Under the pieces are notes generated by a model. That model saw only the letters and a program-made list of their open reading frames with translations, was not told the DNA's origin and did not search any database. Positions 1-7,980 of a stretch of 32,261 bases of DNA are shown in pieces. Source of the stretch: Thiotrichaceae bacterium (GTDB lineage Bacteria > Pseudomonadota > Gammaproteobacteria > Thiotrichales > Thiotrichaceae); contig JALSJN010000009.1 in assembly GCA_026989335.1 (NCBI GenBank), positions 1-32,261 on the forward strand, given 5' to 3'. Every line of letters begins with the position of its first letter. Within the stretch, counting starts at the first letter, position 1. Position numbers and translations under genes: made by a program.

Positions 1-2398
1 TATGAAAATTAACGGGGCTACCCATGGCAAACGCGCCAATTAATGCGCGTACTTTGTTCGGGTTTTTAATACTGAACAGTTTGTGCTGCATTAAGCTTTT
101 TACATTGTCTAAGGTATCCGGCAGGCTGGATGAGGCTTGCATAGTGAACCATTTATCCATCACTAAGGTATCGTGCTGCCATTTTTTTTCAAAATCTGCC
201 AATGCTTGCTCCCGTTGTGGGCAGTTGATATTGACCAACACAGCCAAGGCAGAGAGTGTATCGGTCATGTTTTTAGCACTGCTGAACTGTTGGTAGCATT
301 GCTCATGAATACTCGGGTCGTTGATTTTACCAAGGTAGTTTAAGCAGACATTTTTAAGGCGACGTTTACCGATGCTAGTCGCATCAATTTTGTAATTGCC
401 CAAGTCTTGCAAGTTTTCATAGCTACTTTCTAAAGAGAGTCGTAAGCCTTGCGCAATGCTTTTGGCTAAAAACTCGCGCACCTCATGAATTGCTTCGGGG
501 TCTGCTTTGTCGATAGTTTCGGCTAAGTCAGTTTCAGAGGGTAACGTCAGTGCTTCGGCGCGCAGTGCAAAGTCTAAATCATTATTTTCTAGCACTTGCT
601 GATAGGCATCTATCACTTTGGGTTCTACGCCGAATGCACCGCCTTCGTCTTTACTTTTCGCATCAAGCATTTCTAACAATAAGGTTTTAGCAAGTCGTTG
701 GCTGGCTTCCCAGCGGTTAAAATCATCTTGATCGTGTTGCATTAAAAAGATGTTATCGTCAATGCTGTAAGCGTAGTTCAGCTTGACTGGCGCGGAGAAG
801 TCTCTTAATAAGGATGGCAGTGGTTTTTCACTGATGTTATCAAACATCACGCTTTGTGATTGCTCGGTGAGTTGTACCGTTTCGGCTAATATTTCCTCAC
901 CTTGCGCGTTTAACAAACCAATCTTTATCGGAATCAAATAGGGCTTTTTATCACTCGCGTTTGCCTCTGGCGTGTCAGTGTAACTTTGCTCGAAATGTAA
1001 GGTACACGTGTTGGCACCGGCATTATAGTCCATGTTTACAGCCAAGCTTGGTGTACCTGCCTGATTGTACCAAACCTGCATCTGGCTCAAGTCTTTGCCG
1101 TTTGCATCTGCCATCGCGCTTAAAAAATCTTCGGTAGTTACTGCTTGACCATCATGGCGTTCAAAGTACAAATCCATGCCTTTACGGAAGCCATCTTGCC
1201 CCAGTAAGGTATTATACAAACGTACGACTTCTGCGCCCTTCTCATACACTGTCATGGTGTAAAAATTATTGATTTCCATAAAAGACGCAGGACGAATCGG
1301 GTGTGCCATTGGGCTGGCATCTTCCGTAAACTGGTGCGTGCGTAACATACGCACATCTTCAATACGTTTAACGGGGCGTGAGTTTAAATCAGCGGTGAAT
1401 TCCTGATCTCTAAAAACGGTTAGACCTTCCTTTAGTGATAGCTGAAACCAATCACGACAGGTGACGCGGTTGCCTGTCCAATTATGAAAATATTCATGCC
1501 CGATGACGGCTTCAATATTAATATAGTCATTGTCGGTGGCCGTCTCTGGGCTGGCGAAAACCAGCTTAGAGTTAAACACATTCAAACCCTTATTTTCCAT
1601 CGCGCCCATATTAAAATCATCGACTGCGACAATCATAAATATATCTAAGTCGTATTCTAAGCCAAAGCGTTCTTCATCCCATTTCATCGCGCGTTTAAGC
1701 GATTGCATGGCGTGATCGCACTTGTCGATATTGTGCGCTTCAGTATAAATTTCTAGCGTGACTTCTCGACCTGAAACAGTCGTGTAGCTGTCGCTAACAT
1801 GCTCCAAATCACCCGCAACTAGCGCAAATAAATAAGCGGGTTTATCAAACGGGTCTTGCCATTTTGCGAAGTGCCGACCATTATCAAGCTCACCAGAATC
1901 AATCAAATTACCGTTAGAGAGCATTACAGGATTGGATTTTTTATCACCACGAATCGTGGTGGTGAACTTACCCATCACATCTGGGCGATCTAAAAAGTAA
2001 GTGATTTTACGAAAACCTTGCGCTTCACATTGAGTACAAAAGTTACCACTAGACTGGTACAAACCTTCCAGCGAGGTATTTTTTTGTGGGTAAATTTTGG
2101 TCGTTATCACCAAACTAAATTCATCCGCAAGATTGGATAAAGTCATACCGGAATCAGTCAGCTGGTAATCACTCTCCTCTAACTCATAACCATTAATAGC
2201 AATACGTTGCAGCTCTAATTCAGCGCCAAACAATTCAAGATCGCTTAAGGCAGAATCAGCATTGCGTTTGTAATCAACCGAGGCGGTAACAATGGCGTGA
2301 TCGGTTTCAAGATCAAACACCAGATCAACTGTGTCGATCCAAAAAGCGGGTTGCTGATAGTTTTTAAGGTAAATGGTTTTTACGTCGGCGTCTTTCAT
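1..2398 (-). CDS. pepN: Aminopeptidase N (M1 family), 3' end cut by window
   Basis: Cytoplasmic zinc metallo-aminopeptidase that removes N-terminal residues from peptides in protein turnover. I translated this strand: 799 residues are visible and the frame is open to the window edge; E. coli PepN has 870, so roughly 70 C-terminal residues are missing. The substrate-binding GAMEN motif is at 265-269 and the zinc motif HEYFH at 301-305, followed by NW and the downstream region with the second glutamate, as expected for M1 enzymes. The chosen ATG at 2398 gives an N-terminus starting MKDADVKTIYLKNYQQPAFW, which fits the family start. No strong Shine-Dalgarno precedes it. A run of eight G (C on the coding strand) lies 19-26 bases upstream. 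It is divergent from ung. Identification is firm. Confidence 0.95.
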   Translation of the reverse strand, partial: MKDADVKTIYLKNYQQPAFWIDTVDLVFDLETDHAIVTASVDYKRNADSALSDLELFGAELELQRIAINGYELEESDYQLTDSGMTLSNLADEFSLVITTKIYPQKNTSLEGLYQSSGNFCTQCEAQGFRKITYFLDRPDVMGKFTTTIRGDKKSNPVMLSNGNLIDSGELDNGRHFAKWQDPFDKPAYLFALVAGDLEHVSDSYTTVSGREVTLEIYTEAHNIDKCDHAMQSLKRAMKWDEERFGLEYDLDIFMIVAVDDFNMGAMENKGLNVFNSKLVFASPETATDNDYINIEAVIGHEYFHNWTGNRVTCRDWFQLSLKEGLTVFRDQEFTADLNSRPVKRIEDVRMLRTHQFTEDASPMAHPIRPASFMEINNFYTMTVYEKGAEVVRLYNTLLGQDGFRKGMDLYFERHDGQAVTTEDFLSAMADANGKDLSQMQVWYNQAGTPSLAVNMDYNAGANTCTLHFEQSYTDTPEANASDKKPYLIPIKIGLLNAQGEEILAETVQLTEQSQSVMFDNISEKPLPSLLRDFSAPVKLNYAYSIDDNIFLMQHDQDDFNRWEASQRLAKTLLLEMLDAKSKDEGGAFGVEPKVIDAYQQVLENNDLDFALRAEALTLPSETDLAETIDKADPEAIHEVREFLAKSIAQGLRLSLESSYENLQDLGNYKIDATSIGKRRLKNVCLNYLGKINDPSIHEQCYQQFSSAKNMTDTLSALAVLVNINCPQREQALADFEKKWQHDTLVMDKWFTMQASSSLPDTLDNVKSLMQHKLFSIKNPNKVRALIGAFAMGSPVNFH

Positions 2399-2416
2399 AA
2401 GTAGCTACTATAAAAA

Positions 2417-2424
2417 GGGGGGGG
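2417..2424. repeat. G8 homopolymer in pepN leader
   Basis: Eight consecutive G on the + strand, C8 on the pepN coding strand, 19-26 bases before the pepN ATG in the pepN/ung intergenic region. A tract of this length can slip during replication. Whether it lies in a promoter spacer or the 5' leader cannot be told from sequence. Confidence 0.8.
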
Positions 2425-2440
2425 TAAAGCTGTATTCTGC

Positions 2441-2468
2441 CACGGAAGCACGCGGAATGACACGGAAT
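2441..2468. repeat. Three degenerate iterations of CACGGAA
   Basis: Between pepN and ung the + strand reads CACGGAAG, then CACGCGGAATGA, then CACGGAAT: three diverged copies of a CACGGAA-like unit. A related CACGAAA-type unit occurs in the metG/tilS gap at 18249-18291. No function is evident. Confidence 0.6.
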
Positions 2469-2597
2469 AAAGCTTTCATTGATACTTGCATGCTAGTTTA
2501 AACCCTAAAAAACGATGAAAAACCTGTGAAACACAGGACATGGTAACTAAACATAAAGTACGCTGATAATTGTTAATATAAAGCGTAAAATAAGGTT

Positions 2598-3311
2598 ATG
2601 TTTAACGGTTCCAATAGTCACTTATTATCTATGAATAGTTCCAGAAATCTGAATAAAAGCTGGCAAACTCAAATCGGCGATGAATTTGATAAACCCTATA
2701 TGCAATCATTAAAGCACTTTTTAATGGATGAAAAGACGCTGGGTAAAACCATTCTGCCTCCCCCAGCACTCTGGTTTAATGCATTCAATAGCATGTCATT
2801 TAATACACTCAAAGTGGTTATATTAGGGCAAGACCCCTATCCTACGGCGGGGCACGCACATGGCTTATGTTTTTCTGTTTTACCTGAGGTAAAACCGTTA
2901 CCTAAATCGTTACTAAATATTAATAAGGAACTTCTTGATGACTTAGGGGTTGATAATAGTCATACAGGTTATTTACAAAGCTGGGCTGAGCAAGGGGTTT
3001 TACTGCTTAATACCGCACTCACTGTCGAGCAGGGAAAAGCCAATTCACACCAAGGCAAAGGCTGGGAGATATTTACCGATAGCATTATCGAAACTATTAA
3101 TGCTAAAAAAGAACATATCGTTTTTATCCTTTGGGGCGCTAATGCACATAAAAAAATCCCCATGATTGACTCGTCAAAGCATCTTATTATCAAATCAGTT
3201 CACCCTTCGCCTCTCTCTGCTTATCGTGGTTTTTATGGCAGTAAGCCATTTTCACAGACTAATACCTTTTTAGCTAAAAAGGGTAAATCGGTAGTTAATT
3301 GGCAGTTATAA
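2598..3311 (+). CDS. ung: Uracil-DNA glycosylase (family 1)
   Basis: Removes uracil from DNA to start base-excision repair. The protein has 237 residues, close to the 229 of E. coli Ung. The water-activating motif GQDPY is at 77-81 (D79 catalytic) followed by PTAGHAHGLCFS. LLNTALTVEQG begins at 136 with the uracil-reading Asn138, and the DNA-intercalating motif HPSPLSAYRGF is at 202-212. The ATG at 2598 is preceded by AAGG at short spacing; a second ATG at 2631 has no ribosome site and would remove an unconserved leader. The DMT transporter gene starts 5 bases after the stop, so the two are probably co-transcribed. Divergent from pepN. Confidence 0.96.
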   Translation: MFNGSNSHLLSMNSSRNLNKSWQTQIGDEFDKPYMQSLKHFLMDEKTLGKTILPPPALWFNAFNSMSFNTLKVVILGQDPYPTAGHAHGLCFSVLPEVKPLPKSLLNINKELLDDLGVDNSHTGYLQSWAEQGVLLLNTALTVEQGKANSHQGKGWEIFTDSIIETINAKKEHIVFILWGANAHKKIPMIDSSKHLIIKSVHPSPLSAYRGFYGSKPFSQTNTFLAKKGKSVVNWQL

Positions 3312-3316
3312 GATAA

Positions 3317-4204
3317 ATGAATCTTACCGTTAAAACCTACTTGAAATTACTCTTTGCGATGCTCGTTTGGGGTGGCACATTCACATCCGCAAGATTAGTA
3401 GGCAGTGAGCTAGACCCAGTCATTTCAGCTTTTTTGCGGTTTTTATTAGCCTCATCCATGTTGCTCACCTTACTTTATTTTAAAGAAGGTCGATTTCCGA
3501 CTATCAACTTAAAACAGTTCTTCTATATATTGGGCATGGGATTAACAGGCGTGGCACTGTATAACTTGTTTTTCTTTTATGGATTAGCTCGTACAGAAGC
3601 AAGCCGTGGCAGCTTAATTACCTCAATAAATCCATTACTTACGGCAGTGGGTGCCGCTTTAATTTTTAAAGAGCGCTTTACTTTTATTCGTATTATCGGG
3701 TTTATTTTATGCGTGGCAGGTGCGCTATTGATCATATCAAAAGGCGATTTAAGTAGCATATTCAACAAAGGCGTAGACCGAGGTGATTTAGCTTTTTTAG
3801 GCTGTGCGGCAAGTTGGGCAGTTTATACTCTTCTCGGGCGATTTGTAAGTACGGAGTTGTCATCATTAACGACTATCAGCTACGCCAGTACGCTTGGTAT
3901 GTTGGTACTTTTTGCTGCCACATTGGGTCATGGACTGCTAAATGCTATAAGCACGCTAAACCTCAATTCAGGGCTTAATTTATTGTTCTTATCATTACTC
4001 GCTACGGTAGTTGGTTTTGTCTGGTTCCAAGATGGTGTTAAACACTTTGGCGCAGCTAAAGCCGCCGTATTTATTTATTTTATGCCAGTTAGTGCGGTCT
4101 TTTGGGCATGGCTCATCTTAGATGAAAAACTAACACTTATCTTAGTCATTGGGGCTGTGATGGTTATATCAGGGGTTTACTTGGTTAATAAAAAAACTAG
4201 CTAA
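3317..4204 (+). CDS. DMT-superfamily EamA transporter
   Basis: Predicted inner-membrane exporter of the drug/metabolite transporter superfamily, 295 residues, with about ten hydrophobic helices arranged as two EamA repeats. The first begins with LLFAMLVWGGTFTSAR near residue 12, and the second begins near 156 after a charged linker (KGVDRGDLAFLGCAASWAVY). The end of the second repeat (VFIYFMPVSAVFWAW, then LDEKLTL) is typical. Such proteins export amino acids, metabolites or drugs; the substrate cannot be predicted. It starts 5 bases after ung and ends 17 bases before the convergent Sel1-repeat gene; I see no hairpin in that gap. Confidence 0.9.
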   Translation: MNLTVKTYLKLLFAMLVWGGTFTSARLVGSELDPVISAFLRFLLASSMLLTLLYFKEGRFPTINLKQFFYILGMGLTGVALYNLFFFYGLARTEASRGSLITSINPLLTAVGAALIFKERFTFIRIIGFILCVAGALLIISKGDLSSIFNKGVDRGDLAFLGCAASWAVYTLLGRFVSTELSSLTTISYASTLGMLVLFAATLGHGLLNAISTLNLNSGLNLLFLSLLATVVGFVWFQDGVKHFGAAKAAVFIYFMPVSAVFWAWLILDEKLTLILVIGAVMVISGVYLVNKKTS

Positions 4205-4221
4205 AGCTGATTTACACGTTA

Positions 4222-4980
4222 TTAGCGAGCTTCTAAAATTCTCACATTTTGACAACCATTATCACTACCAGCACGACATGCCTTAGCAAAATATGCTTTA
4301 GCTTTTGTCAGGCTTTTTTTAACACTATCACCATTGTCATACATAACACCAAGGTTATTACAGCCTAAAATGCTGCCACCCTCACAGGCTTTTTGATAGA
4401 AATGCACCGCTTGTTGATATTCTTTCTTGCGGGCAAGTTTGTAGGCCGCTTTTAGTTTTTTCCTGACACTTTTTTTAAGCTTCTTTTTAGTTTTCTTCGG
4501 TACGGGTTTAATGCCTTTTTCATAAATCAAACCAAGGTTTGCACAGCCTTTTACTTCGCCGCTATTGCAGGATTTTTTATAAAAAGTAATCGCTTGATTC
4601 AAGCTTTTTTTAACCCCTTCACCCTTTGATGCCATCAAGCCTAAGTTGATCATTGCTTTTTTAATTCCACCTACTGAAGCTTTATTAAAGAGTTGATAGG
4701 CTTGCTTAAAATCTTTCTTAACACCGCTCCCTTTGTAATACCTTACACCTAAGTTGTAGCAGGCATCATAAACTTTCCCGTCACAGGCTTTCTGGTAATA
4801 TTTTGCTGCTAAAGATGCACTTTTTGTTACTCCTACGCCATCTGAATACATAACAGCTAGATTGTAACAAGCGCCTGCAAAGCCTCCATCGCAGGATTTT
4901 TCATTCTCATCAAATGTGTATGCATTAGAGGCTGATGCAGCTAATAGCAAGACTGTTATAAATAGGCTTTTTTTAGTCAT
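4222..4980 (-). CDS. Secreted Cys-rich Sel1-repeat protein
   Basis: 252 residues with a signal peptide (cleavage probably after SNA at 20), then six Sel1-like (TPR-related) helical repeats of about 36 residues. Five repeats carry a cysteine pair separated by seven residues: C30/C38, C66/C74, C138/C146, C199/C207 and C235/C243. This is the layout of the Helicobacter Hcp family, in which each pair forms a disulfide, and it fits a periplasmic or secreted protein. The third repeat (about 100-120) has Ser101 and Ala109 in place of the pair. A very basic insertion (about 158-187, many Lys) separates repeats four and five. Sel1 proteins are usually protein-interaction scaffolds; the partner is unknown. 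Convergent with the EamA gene. Confidence 0.85.
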   Translation of the reverse strand: MTKKSLFITVLLLAASASNAYTFDENEKSCDGGFAGACYNLAVMYSDGVGVTKSASLAAKYYQKACDGKVYDACYNLGVRYYKGSGVKKDFKQAYQLFNKASVGGIKKAMINLGLMASKGEGVKKSLNQAITFYKKSCNSGEVKGCANLGLIYEKGIKPVPKKTKKKLKKSVRKKLKAAYKLARKKEYQQAVHFYQKACEGGSILGCNNLGVMYDNGDSVKKSLTKAKAYFAKACRAGSDNGCQNVRILEAR

Positions 4981-5083
4981 TTTTTATTAATTTACCGTTT
5001 ATCACGTTTATTAGGTTCAGAACCAACTAAAGGGTAATATGATGCTAACCCGCTAGTTGCACACAATTATAATCAAAATAACT

Positions 5084-5584
5084 ATGAAAATTATATCAAT
5101 CATTACAGGCTTTGTATTACTTTCCCTAAGTAGCCTTACTTACTCAGCCACCAAACAAGTGGATATCGAGTTCCAAGTTACTCACACACCCTATGTACAC
5201 TTTACGGGCACTGCCCCTGGTAGCACTCGAGTGTATGATAATGATGATATTGCTAATTGGATTTACCCTGTTGTTGTCGATATAGGAACACTCGGTCTTG
5301 AATCAAATGTAACGGGTAATTGTGACATTAGTTTTTCAACACTAAATAATTTTGATTTGCTCCATACAGGTAGTGGAAATTCACTGATTAAATACAAAGT
5401 ACTCTATCGTTCTCAAGAGTTTAGCCAAACAAGTAATACACCTGTAACTACACTCTGTAACAGCCTACCGACAGCACTTCAATTTAAAGCAACTGGCTAC
5501 TACTTAGGAGGCATATGGGGCGGGGTCTTTATGCAAAGTGGTATATACCAAGATATTATTACCGTAACCGTCGTAACTCAGTAG
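5084..5584 (+). CDS. Secreted pilin-like beta-sandwich protein (tentative)
   Basis: 166 residues from the ATG at 5084. An upstream in-frame TTG at 5057 would place extra residues before the signal peptide and is less likely. The signal peptide MKIISIITGFVLLSLSSLTY is followed by a cleavage site near SA-TKQ. The mature part is rich in beta-forming and polar residues, has two cysteines (80 and 125), and ends in a strand of the type GIYQDIITVTVV. That ending resembles the final strand of secreted pilin-type domains (CFA/I-CS1 or spore-coat-U type subunits). No chaperone or usher gene is nearby, so this is an orphan. Family assignment is from pattern only. The stop is 2 bases from the end of the convergent methyltransferase gene. 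Confidence 0.55.
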   Translation: MKIISIITGFVLLSLSSLTYSATKQVDIEFQVTHTPYVHFTGTAPGSTRVYDNDDIANWIYPVVVDIGTLGLESNVTGNCDISFSTLNNFDLLHTGSGNSLIKYKVLYRSQEFSQTSNTPVTTLCNSLPTALQFKATGYYLGGIWGGVFMQSGIYQDIITVTVVTQ

Positions 5585-5586
5585 CA

Positions 5587-6222
5587 CTATTCAGGCTCTT
5601 GATTAGCGGCCACTCGACGACAATAACAATAAACAAATTTTTGCTCCGTTCCAAACGGTGTTTTGTGCGCCTCACTCTCATGCCCTAACATTTCAAAGGG
5701 TGAACCAAACTCATCATGAATACCCTCAGCAGAATAACGCTGCACCGGTAAACCACTGCATTCTTTGGGGCCATCTTCAGCAAAGGTTGACACAACCACA
5801 TAGCCACCGGGCTTAACTATTTTCAATACATTTTCGACATATTGTTGACGTTCAAGTTCCGTATTTAAAAAATGAAAAACCGCCCTATCGTGCCAAACGT
5901 CGATACTGTGTTTCTGCAATGATAACTGAGTGACATCCTCAACTAACCAGCGCACGTTTGTAGCTTTATCGCCGAGCCGCCTCTGTGCTGTTTTGAGTGC
6001 GGCTGCTGATATATCAAGCACGCTTAAATTGTTATAATTATTGTCTAACAAATCATCCACTAAATGAGATGCGCCACCACCCACATCAATAATATGAGCA
6101 GATTTAGGAACATTTAACCTTTCAATAATACTTAAAGACTTTTCAGCATGAGGTTGGAACCAGCTGACTTCATCTGCTGATTTATTCGTATAAACATCTT
6201 CCCAGTGCGTTTTTAGTGACAT
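5587..6222 (-). CDS. Class I SAM-dependent methyltransferase
   Basis: 211 residues. The glycine-rich SAM-binding motif I, IDVGGGASHLVD, is at 45-56, an acidic post-I strand follows (LSVLDISAAAL), and a motif IV-like segment (VDVWHDRAVFHFL) is downstream. The start at 6222 is chosen because AGGAG sits at proper spacing before its ATG and the protein then begins MSLKTHWEDVY, a common start in this group. The frame stays open upstream to an ATG at 6360, but those extra 46 residues look unlike the family. The substrate is unknown; relatives are annotated only as class I methyltransferases. The FetB-like gene lies upstream on the same strand, 172 bases away. Confidence 0.88.
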   Translation of the reverse strand: MSLKTHWEDVYTNKSADEVSWFQPHAEKSLSIIERLNVPKSAHIIDVGGGASHLVDDLLDNNYNNLSVLDISAAALKTAQRRLGDKATNVRWLVEDVTQLSLQKHSIDVWHDRAVFHFLNTELERQQYVENVLKIVKPGGYVVVSTFAEDGPKECSGLPVQRYSAEGIHDEFGSPFEMLGHESEAHKTPFGTEQKFVYCYCRRVAANQEPE

Positions 6223-6394
6223 AACTTCTCCTATTGAGACCTTTTCACGAGTCGGTGGCGAAAGAAAAATGGGATGAATTTCGCTGATCGAGGCGGAAAA
6301 TGAAGCTAATAACGCGTTATTAGTAAGTTTTTCAACGAAAAGCAGTGGAATTTCAGTCATTTTTACTCGTCATCCGATTCGTGTAAAGGTCTCA

Positions 6395-7099
6395 TTATTT
6401 AATACTTTTTAATAAAACTAAATAAATAGCACTCGCCAAACCACCTGATGCAAAAATCATCGCCATTACCATAATCTGGTAGCGCGCGGCTATTAAAGGG
6501 GCAACGCCTGAAAGTATCTGACCTGTCATCATCCCTGGCAGAGATACTAAGCCTACGGCAAACAGTGCGTTAATCATTGGAATCAAAGCGGTTTTATAAG
6601 CAATGCCTCTGGCATCCTCATAACTTTTACCTCTTGAGGTTTCATCATTAAAGCGCTCTGCTGCCAAACTAATTGCATTCAAAGCATTCGAAAAAATCAT
6701 TCCTGCCAAGGGAATCATAATGGTTGCTTTATACCAAGGATCAACCTTTAAAACCCCCTGTGTCACTAAAAGTAAGACACTACCACTGCCAACTACGATA
6801 GAGATTAAAACAATAATAAATAATCGTTTACGATCCATTTTGACTGTGCGCAAAGCTATCCAACTAGAAGCTAATACCATAATCGACAAAATAAGGACGA
6901 TAATCCAGGCACTCTCAGCATTAAAAATAGAGCCTAAGAAGTAGCCTATAATGAGTAACTGGCCCAGCATTCTCCCTACCGCATAAAGCCCTTCTGTATA
7001 GTTTAGTGACCAGCGGTATTGAACCCACAAAACCATGGCCACAGGCACTAAAAGTAACGCTAATGATGATAAAGGGATGGTAACTACTGAGCTTGTCAT
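6395..7099 (-). CDS. fetB: FetB/YbbM-type ABC transporter permease (UPF0014)
   Basis: 234 residues, almost entirely hydrophobic, with about seven membrane helices. The family signature LVSLPGMMTGQILSGVAPLI, followed by AARYQIMVM, is near the C-terminus, and AERFNDETSRGKSYEDA forms the cytoplasmic loop expected to contact the ATPase. E. coli FetB works with the ATPase FetA to export iron and protect from oxidative stress; plant relatives are linked to aluminium tolerance. No FetA-like ATPase gene is adjacent or elsewhere in the window, so either it is encoded elsewhere or the permease acts alone. Divergent from the phosphatase gene, with 145 bases between the starts. Confidence 0.85.
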   Translation of the reverse strand: MTSSVVTIPLSSLALLLVPVAMVLWVQYRWSLNYTEGLYAVGRMLGQLLIIGYFLGSIFNAESAWIIVLILSIMVLASSWIALRTVKMDRKRLFIIVLISIVVGSGSVLLLVTQGVLKVDPWYKATIMIPLAGMIFSNALNAISLAAERFNDETSRGKSYEDARGIAYKTALIPMINALFAVGLVSLPGMMTGQILSGVAPLIAARYQIMVMAMIFASGGLASAIYLVLLKSIK

Positions 7100-7244
7100 T
7101 ATCGATTCTTCAGTGACTGAAATTTTAATTTAAAAGGTATAATTATCGCTTTGTCTATTATTCACTGCAACTCCTCATATTTTCCTTGTATCTACAGATA
7201 CCTATTGCGATAGTAGCTTTAACAACCCCATATCTAAGAACAGT

Positions 7245-7964
7245 ATGTCATTTTTTCCGTTTAAATTCTTCACTCAAAACACGCGCGGACGAGATTTTGT
7301 GGTGGGTGATATTCATGGCATGTTTTCTATCTTAGAATCACAATTAGAAACTATTAACTTTAACCCAGAAATTGATCGCGTCTTTTCAGTGGGTGATTTA
7401 ATTGATCGCGGCCCTGAGTCTTATCGTGTATTAGAATTTTTAGAAAAACCTTGGTTCAACGCTATCAAAGGCAATCATGAAATGATGCTGATTGAAGCCA
7501 AACACAAAAAAACAAACTACCGCAGCTGGGTAAAAAATAATGGGGGCGCATGGTGGGAAGATGTTGATAGAGGCACGCAAAAGAAAATAAGAGAAACAAT
7601 CAAAGCACTCCCCGTAGCCTTCGAAATAGCGACACAGATAGGAAAGATTGGTGTGGTTCATGCAGACTTACCAGTAGGTGTTTCCTGGCAACAACTGATC
7701 CATAATATCTATTTTGATGAAGAAACTCGCGACTATATGATGTGGTCACGTAATCGTATTAAATATATCGAACTGACAGGTGAGACAACACCTGTGGAAG
7801 GAATAGATTTGGTTGTAATGGGGCATACACCAAGACAAAAACCGCTGCATATCAGTAATCTCTATTACATAGATACAGGTGCATCGTATCTCCGTGACGG
7901 AGATTTAGGACATTTAACCTTATTGCAAATTCACCCTACTCTTGAAGAGTTTAGATATCCTTAA
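7245..7964 (+). CDS. PPP-type metallophosphatase (PrpA/lambda-phosphatase-like)
   Basis: 239 residues with the full set of PPP metallophosphoesterase motifs: GDIHG 21-25, GDLIDRG 50-56, GNHEM 76-80, HAD 139-141 and GHTP 193-196. These bind two metal ions and phosphate. The closest known types are bacterial serine/threonine phosphatases PrpA/PrpB and phage lambda phosphatase, which dephosphorylate proteins; some relatives are diadenosine tetraphosphatases (ApaH), but the length and the GDLIDRGPES spacing favour PrpA. No signal peptide, so probably cytoplasmic. It stands alone between fetB (divergent) and the beta-barrel gene (convergent, 16 bases away). No kinase partner is in the window. Confidence 0.9.
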   Translation: MSFFPFKFFTQNTRGRDFVVGDIHGMFSILESQLETINFNPEIDRVFSVGDLIDRGPESYRVLEFLEKPWFNAIKGNHEMMLIEAKHKKTNYRSWVKNNGGAWWEDVDRGTQKKIRETIKALPVAFEIATQIGKIGVVHADLPVGVSWQQLIHNIYFDEETRDYMMWSRNRIKYIELTGETTPVEGIDLVVMGHTPRQKPLHISNLYYIDTGASYLRDGDLGHLTLLQIHPTLEEFRYP

Positions 7965-7980
7965 TTAGAAAATTACAAAC

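Noticed and set aside
6223..6360. N-terminal extension of the methyltransferase
   Set aside because: AGGAG precedes the internal ATG at 6222, which gives the usual start; the extension has no family similarity.
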